DNA of 64,000 bases from Oasisia sp. SBJ-2009. Taxonomy: Eukaryota; Annelida; Polychaeta; Sabellida; Siboglinidae. The stretch is taken from the NCBI GenBank assembly GCA_964017155.1, contig OZ024857.1, positions 37,298,641 to 37,362,640 on the forward strand, read 5' to 3'. Both the position numbers and the translations under genes were made by a program. Of the stretch, positions 56,301-64,000 are shown piece by piece (within the stretch, counting starts at the first letter, position 1; each line of letters starts with the position of its first letter). Under the pieces are notes generated by a model. It had not been told where the DNA came from and made no database searches. It saw only the letters and a program-made list of their open reading frames with translations.

Positions 56301-57903
56301 CACAAGTGCTGTTTGTTACACAACAACGCAGTGCTGGCGTTGAGGTGATCTTTACTTCCTCTTACGCACACAATACCTGGGTGTGGCCTGTCTTCACCGA
56401 CTGACGCTAAACTCAAACAACTTACACAGAACACACAAGAAAGTAGTTTTTCCATGATGGATGCACTGTACTGTATCATCAAAGTCTGACAACACAGTTT
56501 TTAACAGGACATTGAAATGAAAACACCTGAATGGCAATTGATGCATTTAGGGCCAAGAAGTTCACCAAAAAGTGACTCATATTAAAGCTCTTTTAAAATG
56601 AATTGACAATGTGTATGTCTCCTGCTAACATCATCCCTTCTCGCGGATGGTTCCAGTGGCAGAACTTTGAGCGGCCAATAAATCTACAGAAAAACTTTGC
56701 CACCAGAAGTTAACTGATAAGACTTGACCAAACACTGGATACGCTGTACCCAATTGTGGCCATTCACTTTTCTATAAATATCAACACCGAAGACAAAATG
56801 GTAAACAAAAACTCAACGAAAATATGTCACTGATGAAGTCAATAACGTTCGTGAAGCTCATTGGTGCTTTTTGTAGTGCTAATAGTATTAGGAACTGTAA
56901 AACTAAAAGATAAACTACTTTGTGGATGGAGGGCGTAGAAATGGGGAATGTCAATATGTGAAGGGACAACCATGTAATTATAGGACATTTTAGTGCGGGT
57001 ACATTGTAGATTTATACAGTCGCCACCAATGAAAAGTCAGTTATATAGCCAATAATTAACCTATCCACAATGGAATCTAGACATGATAAATATCACGCCC
57101 CCCCCCCCCACTGGGATGACCCCGTAATGACCCATAGTGAGAAAACAACCTTAGACCTTCCCAAAGTATCTAAATACAGATTTTCAAGCAGCGTTAAACT
57201 TTCCCTTAGACAAAACCTGATATTAAATAACTCAAGTTCCCCTCTGCAGATTTTTACTCACAGAAATGTTATGATAAAGAATCTGCTATTAAATGCCAAC
57301 TGATAAAGAAATTAACCGATCTATGATCTGTACGTGTATATAACCGCAATCAATCTATCTACAACCAACCCAAGTCGTAGCCTCTAACGAATACTGACAC
57401 CACAGCAGACAGTCTGTTATTATATAATACAGAAGCCGCTATTAAAGAAGTGCAAAGTCATGGGATTGAAAGGATCTTTCTCGAACGAGTGATCCCTCAT
57501 TGGTTGGTCACATAAGAAGAATGTCTATCTGCTCAGTCGCTGGTCCTGGGGCCTTGGGGTCTGACCTGTTAACAAGCAGTGTGCCACTTGTGGTCGCCAA
57601 CACAATGATAGGTGGAGTCCATTCCTGTCGGCACACAAAGGCCGCTATTTACTCACAGGTATTCACTACCGGGTGCATTCACTGGGGCTGGTGACACACA
57701 CAAGTGTACACACAGGCCTGACTGTACCGTCAGCAAGTAACTTCTACGAAAGGCCAATTTTCCTACTGATTGTGGACATGTGCCAGTAATTATACGCGAT
57801 CGAGATCAAGACGTTTGTACTACAGTCTACAGCCATTGATGTGTCATTGAACACAATCTTTACAGTTTCTGTTTAGTCCAGTAATAGCACACACATACAC
57901 ACA

Positions 57904-57988
57904 CAATATAATAAATTAATTACATTGCTAAACTACTAGTACAGTGACTGTGCTGGTAGTTTCGTAATGTAATTAATCCATTATATTG
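57904..57988. repeat. 85-bp hairpin with 41-bp arms
   Basis: Arms 57904-57944 and 57948-57988 around a 3-nt centre, with about seven mismatches (shared blocks CAATATAAT, ATTAATTACATT, AAACTAC). No coding capacity. Probably a MITE or an old foldback insertion. Confidence 0.8.
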
Positions 57989-58667
57989 TTGAGTGCAGTG
58001 AATATGTGTCTGACTATCAATCGCGAGAATCTGTGTCTAAATAAATAGTTGGGCAAGTTTGTTCATTCTACACAACTCCAGATCCTATGGAAAAAGCATC
58101 TGGCTAGAGATAGTGGTAGATATTTCTGTATGAATAGCCTTCACACATGTATTTACTTCAGCATGGTTGAATACTTCCAAAGAAGTTGAGATGATGTTTG
58201 ATAGTCACTCAACTAGTCTACCATGCAGTAAAGTGTAAAGCACTCTCAGTACATTAAACAACAAACACAGCAACAGAACAAGATATGTATGCATGCATGT
58301 TGTAGTATTATTCACAAATAACCACCAAAGAATGATTCAGTTTTCATCACGAGCCATGCAGCTACCAACACTGGTGTATATTTATAAAGAAACTGTGATA
58401 CTAGAAATCAATCCACCGTATTCACACATATTAGTCATAGTGACTGTTACACTGACAATATTTTATCTAAGTGTTGGTCATAAAATGTATATGTTTCACA
58501 CCCACACAGACTTGACGAGGTTCAATTAATTTGGTTTCCTTCTAAAGCAGTGCAAAAAGCAGTTATCCATGTTCATGTGTACACGTTTAAAGTAAATTCT
58601 AAGAAAATGTGACATTTTAAATGGACTTAACTCATATACCTATAAGCCTGTTGAGATCGTGTTTTAT

Positions 58668-58798
58668 CACCTGAAATAAACTACAAACGCACGTGTGACA
58701 CCCATTGTCAAGGACAACTTACAATATTCAAGATTTTTTAAAACCTTTTTCAGCCCATCCAAATGACGGGTGGACAGGTCTTTGAATAAAGCTGTGCT
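58668..58798 (+). repeat. Dispersed repeat family B, copy 2 (internally deleted)
   Basis: Shares CACCTGAAATAAACTACAAACG, and after a deletion CCAAATGACGGGTGGACAGG and AATAAAGCTGTGCT, with copies at 10760-11043 and 60637-60927. About half the length of the full copies. Confidence 0.65.
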
Positions 58799-60636
58799 AC
58801 AACATACTATTCAGTGTTATGGCGACAGATATCCAGACAGACATTTTGGATACGGTACTGGGAATTTGCATGAAGCAGATAAGGGCTCGGTAATGAGATG
58901 TTATCCATGTAACTCTTCAAGTCACAATCCGCTAATGCAGGAGACAGCAACTTTCTGCTTGTCAAGTTCACCAAAGAAATTTCCAGTGATACAAGACATG
59001 TATCCGATATACCAAGGGAGGTGTCCTTATGCTGGACAGCCGGCAGACCACCATTGATCAGCAACCACTACAGTGTACTTTGCAAGTACCGCTCAGCCTG
59101 ACACCTGTTGGTAGTAGCCCCAACTATTCGATATCGACAAAGCTGCTTTGCCAGAAAATCGCACCAACTTCAAAATTGATTTCTGGCATTGCTTGAAGCA
59201 GCAGACGTTTTTGCTACTTTCTGGCAGTGCACAACTAAATCAGGATTCTAAGCAATGATTCCTATCACTAAAGCACCTCAGGGCCAAATGAAGGAAAAGG
59301 TCAACATTTCAAAATCCTAAAGTCAAACAACTACCGACAACAAATTGTTTCAGATGACTCAAGAATGCGAAACAGGAAATTCTTGATTGATTAGTATATT
59401 CAGAGAGTCAAAATAGGATTTAGGTTACCAGGTGTACGTCTGTGTTTGGAGATCATGACAAGCAGATAACAGGCATGATCTGTTGTAGGCTGTAGTGACT
59501 GATTCATATATATATATATAGATCTAAGCTAGAACCACGAACAGCTCTGCCTGTGAAACTACTCAACACTTATGTTGTTTATGCTGTCGTAGTGGCACAC
59601 AACAAGCAAATCACGAATGTCCATTCCAGATCTAATTGAAAATGTCAACAGTAGACGCAGTCGAACACCTGCACAATAGACATGCCCAATTTAAAGTGTC
59701 ATTTAAAACCTAACTTGTGCATGGCTACTGGATGGACACAGCCATAATTAACCGTTATTAACAACAGTTACTCAGCTGCCAGTACTGTCAATAACTGTCT
59801 ATAATTGGCTGAATAATGGGTATTAAATATTGGCACCAGTTACTGATTGCGAATTAACACTGGCATAAGTTACCAGTGGTATCATGCATGATTCATGAAA
59901 CAAAATAAAGCTAAGTACTATGTTACTCAACTTGAGTAGTATCTTCAGTACAAGTAGCAAAGTATAATTTCTACTAATTAAAAAAATGTACTTGCGACAA
60001 AGTAATTTTACCTTGTTGTTCCCAGTTGTATATGGCAGAAGATCAGGTATCATACTCCCAAACCACTTGCTGTCTGTATTATTTATCCATTTATGATGAA
60101 TTAGTTATCTATTCTGAACAGCTATTGACACAGGTTATCCGTGCAGAGACTAAATACTTGCATTTGTTAGTTAAACCCGTTTTGAAGTGACTGGGACCTG
60201 TGACAGGTTTGAGGACCGACATGCATGAATGACCAGGCAGGGTCCACCAACTACCCCAGTCAGCTGCCTTAGAAACAACAGTTATTCTTATCGAGGAATG
60301 TGAGTACGAGTGAATGGTGCATGCCAATGAGTGAGCAGTGAGTGGATGCTCTCATGCGGAAACCCAACAACTCCCAGCTCCCTGTGGGATCACCGGAGCA
60401 CGACTAATGTAGACACATAACTCTGTCTGTACTCGACCGTGTCCCCTTGCTCCACTCTGCTCTACGTGGACTGTGCTAGACAACACGCTGCATTCAAACA
60501 CAGCTAAAGCTACACATACTCTGCCATACCTTTGTTTTTTTATCTACTCATCTGAGTAAACTCACAAAAGTCTTTATTGTGACATAAATCCTGGAGCAGC
60601 ACATATTGACTTACTATGCAACATTGCTGTTATACA

Positions 60637-60927
60637 GCGCTTTATGCAGTACCAAATTATTGCCAATCACACATTTCTGGTGGACACATGGATGTCAACT
60701 GTTTAGCCAGTTTACAAACTTTAAATATATTTTTTGACTTGATATGGACTACAAACACACATGTGACACAATTTACACTCATTTCTGAGGCATAACTGAC
60801 AATATCTATGAGTGTAGACCTTTTCTTGCTCCTTCATTATTTACCCATCCACCCATATTTATACCCGTCCAAAACAGGTTTTACCCATCCCAATGACAAG
60901 TGGACGGGTTGATACATAAAGCTATGC
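60637..60927 (+). repeat. Dispersed repeat family B, copy 3
   Basis: Starts AGCGCTTTATGCAGT and ends ATACATAAAGCTATGCT, so its termini are imperfect inverted repeats (CTTTATG / CATAAAG). Full-length relative of 10760-11043. No ORF of note. A non-autonomous DNA element is the most likely explanation. Confidence 0.8.
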
Positions 60928-62410
60928 TGATATACTGCACAATTGTGAACCTAACATTTTAACCTTCAATAAAATTGCTGTGGAATGATCGCCAGCAGCC
61001 GCAACAAATTTCCCCAGTGGCCTCAGTGCATCTGTCATTTTACAAGTCAACTACCTGCTACTTTACATCCATTCTTTACATTTGCCTGTTACAAACTGCA
61101 TGATGAATGTAATATCTATGCACAATCTTTTAAATGTTTATCTTATATAATTTCACAAAAATGCATGCAAGTTCTGAATTATGTAGCAAACATATTACAT
61201 ATATAGTATCTGCAAAAAGTATGACAATTTTATGGCTGGGAATGGAAAACATACCTGCAGGCTACAAGTGAAATAGACGTTTTAAATTAAATTATTATAA
61301 AACACTGGGAGGCAATGATATAAATAATTAAGAAAAGTATAGGCAACAAACAAAAACTGAAAAATACCAAATCAATCTTATCAGGTAAAAAGTCAAAAAA
61401 GAAACCCATACCACCAACATACCATGTTTACATTTCAAACCACGTCACGTAGTACCAACACTAAAACAGCCAAACAGGGAGTCAGAACAAAGCTGGGTGT
61501 CTGTATTGTTGTGCAGTTTTCAACACGTGTTTACAACCGTGTGATTTACTTTATTGAAGCACTGGGTGCAGGAAGACCACGAATCGTAGGCCAACTTATT
61601 CCTGCTTGGGTAAATACACACACGCTGGTTGTAGACGTTATCAGAGTTATCTCGGGGTCTTGTGGAGTTGGACTTGCGGTCCCATGTAACAGTCAGTACA
61701 CAGTGTACACAGCTACACACACACAGCGCCACATACATCTTCGGTGAGGGTGTGTACTCAACACCCCCTCTATCACACGTTTAAAGGAATTCTTTGGGAC
61801 ACGAAAGGCCCAAATTATAATGAAAAAATAAACTGTTTGTAGAGCTATAAGGTAATTTTTTTATTTATATAACTATTTCATGTAACCCTAAGCCTTATAA
61901 TTATGTTCAATTAAATCCATTTCTTGTCCAAAATAACTCCCATGCATGAGGAGTTTCTAATTTGGCCTCAATCCGCCTAATAGACACCCGTATATGGCAA
62001 GGTTATTAGTGATTAATAAAACATCATTCTAATTAAAGAAGGGCATAATTTATCTCTACAATAGGTACAGACAATACTGCAGAATTGTAATATTAGCATG
62101 TAGATGGACTAAATCAATGGACAAATGTGATGATTTTAATGATAAAAAGACGAGCAGTAAACAGATGTTTGGTGACCGAGAAAAGTGCCACCAGCCACAC
62201 TCATTGACCAACTGTCTTGATTATCCAGACCCCAGCTGGTAGCCCTGGGCAAATGTTTAACTTGGTAGAGTTCAGCCAGGTTACGTGCAGAGACAGTGTC
62301 TACGGCCTATGATCACGTCAATGACTGAATCAACCAACGCCCAACAAAGCATTAACATAAAGCAAGTGTCTCATTGCAAAAAGATATAAAACTCCAACAT
62401 GTGGCCAGCA

Positions 62411-62541
<131 letters not shown>

Positions 62542-63587
62542 TGTGACACTTACAAGTGTGGTGGCTGTCCTGAGATGATGCCATTGTCAGAACTACATGC
62601 ATCCTGTTGTTTTCTTCCTTCTGCCTTCCTTGTCACCGGTATCTTTCCAGGTTGTATATTCCATATTCCATTCCAGACACCAGCCAGTGTAGGTAATTAT
62701 TTATAGGAAGTTAAGTGAATCAACTTTGCTCTGTTACCTATAAGAATTCCTTTCAGGGGTGTGGGAATCATCCAACTTAAAAAGTACTTGCAGATTTGTA
62801 TATGCACATTTGCAGTAGTGCCTGCAGTAGTGCTTATTTTGTTTTACGGCTATTTCCAAGAAGAATGTGTTCTTTATAATCTAGAAATATCATGAGTGCA
62901 ACATATGATTTTCAAGCAGTGCTTAAATACACATAATTTAGTGGACACTTCACAGGATGTCTACATACAATATATCACAAATGGACAAAATAAGGAACCT
63001 TGGCTTACTGCTGTAGCACATATGAGGCTAATAGACACTACTAATTGCAGGTGTGTAGCTTTCCTGTTCTGGCCAAACCAGTTATATCACAACTGCTGTG
63101 TTTACGTCAGATCAGGATCAGTAAAACAACCAACTTCTCTCTATGAATCATCTATGTGTAATGTACACTGTGACAGAGGTTCTCTTGTGTGATACATAAT
63201 TCACATTTCTTCATAGTAACTCAATATCAACTGGTAACAACACTGTTATGTAACATCACTATCAGCATTCATGAACTCGTCGAACTAAAGATGCAGTTAT
63301 ATCAGCATTGGAACCTTCTGTGAAAACTGAAAGTGGAAAGTACAGATGATAACGCACAATGCCAAATGCAACTCAACTTGCTGATAAAAATAGAAGACAA
63401 TACTTTTTACTGATGCTAGACAGCATACCAGTAGGCGTTCCTCATTAACTATGAAATGTGAACTCATGATGAACATATAGAAAAACTATATATCATTTTG
63501 TATGCTTTGTCAAAGTGCATGAAACCTGGATATGTACAGGACAAAAAGTATGAACCTACATCCTTTCTAGCACCTGAAAGTGTGTGT

Positions 63588-63644
<57 letters not shown>

Positions 63645-63820
63645 GCGTGTGCGTGTGCGTGTGTGCGTGTATGTATGTGTGTGAGCGTGTGTTTGTGTTT
63701 GTGTGAGTGTGAGTGTGAGTGTGAGTGTGAGTGTGAGTGTGAGTGTGAGTGTGAGTGTGAGTGTGAGTGTGAGTGTGAGTGTGAGTGTGAGTGTGAGTGT
63801 GAGTGTGTGTGAGTGAGTGA

Positions 63821-63908
<88 letters not shown>
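63588..63908. repeat. Compound GT / GTGTGC / GTGAGT array
   Basis: (GT)n at 63588-63638, a short (GTGTGC)n block, about 18 copies of GTGAGT at 63704-63810, then (GT)n to 63908. Confidence 0.97.
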
Positions 63909-63910
<2 letters not shown>

Positions 63911-64000
63911 AAATGAGCACGCTAGTGAGTAAGTAAATGCGTTCATGAGTAAGTGTGTGCGTATGTGTGACAGTGTGCATTGTGCACAAATCCATTCACC

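Noticed and set aside
61424..61747. 107-codon plus-strand frame with balanced composition
   Set aside because: No family resemblance, no splice context, and a competing minus-strand frame; treated as chance.

Overview
This window looks like AT-rich nuclear DNA from an invertebrate animal. Evidence: multi-exon genes with GT-AG introns of about 0.1-3.9 kb, microsatellites, remnants of three non-LTR retrotransposons, a tRNA-derived SINE, and foldback/MITE-like elements. The gene families and repeat types fit a lophotrochozoan, most likely a mollusc; that placement is inference. There is no prokaryotic gene organisation, no CRISPR array, and no rRNA or functional tRNA gene.

Layout. (1) Positions 1-17.9 kb, plus strand: the 3' part of a large gene whose 5' end lies outside the window. 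I resolved 17 phase-consistent coding exons (237-17721, 886 codons plus stop). The product is a Ser/Pro/Arg-rich, low-complexity protein that I do not recognise. (2) 19.4-27.8 kb, minus strand: a complete 12-exon gene for a zinc-binding-alcohol-dehydrogenase-domain protein 2 / prostaglandin reductase 3 (ZADH2/PTGR3) orthologue of 352 aa, ending in a peroxisomal-type SRL tripeptide. It converges on gene 1, and the two polyadenylation signals lie about 12 bp apart. (3) 29.4-29.7 kb: a CpG-rich patch with an NRF-1-like site and a perfect 22-bp palindrome, a possible ZADH2 upstream region. (4) 29.9-32.8 kb, plus strand: a degenerate APE-endonuclease/reverse-transcriptase LINE. (5) 36.3-51.5 kb, minus strand: a 14-coding-exon SPATS2/SPATS2L-family gene (DUF1387 family, 801 aa) with a long RGG- and charge-rich C-terminal exon. 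(6) 51.5-64 kb: no convincing coding gene. It holds microsatellites, a 209-bp tandem duplication, hairpin elements and two copies of a dispersed repeat. It may hold untranslated first exons of the SPATS2 gene, which I cannot place.

The three genes show no functional link. Exon models were built by hand from splice signals, phase agreement and, for ZADH2 and SPATS2, remembered family alignments. No database search was run. I did not find a new multi-gene system. The most unusual features are tandem repeats sitting beside five separate 3' splice sites in two genes, several long-armed hairpin elements in introns, and a possible membrane-anchored alternative end of the unrecognised gene 1.
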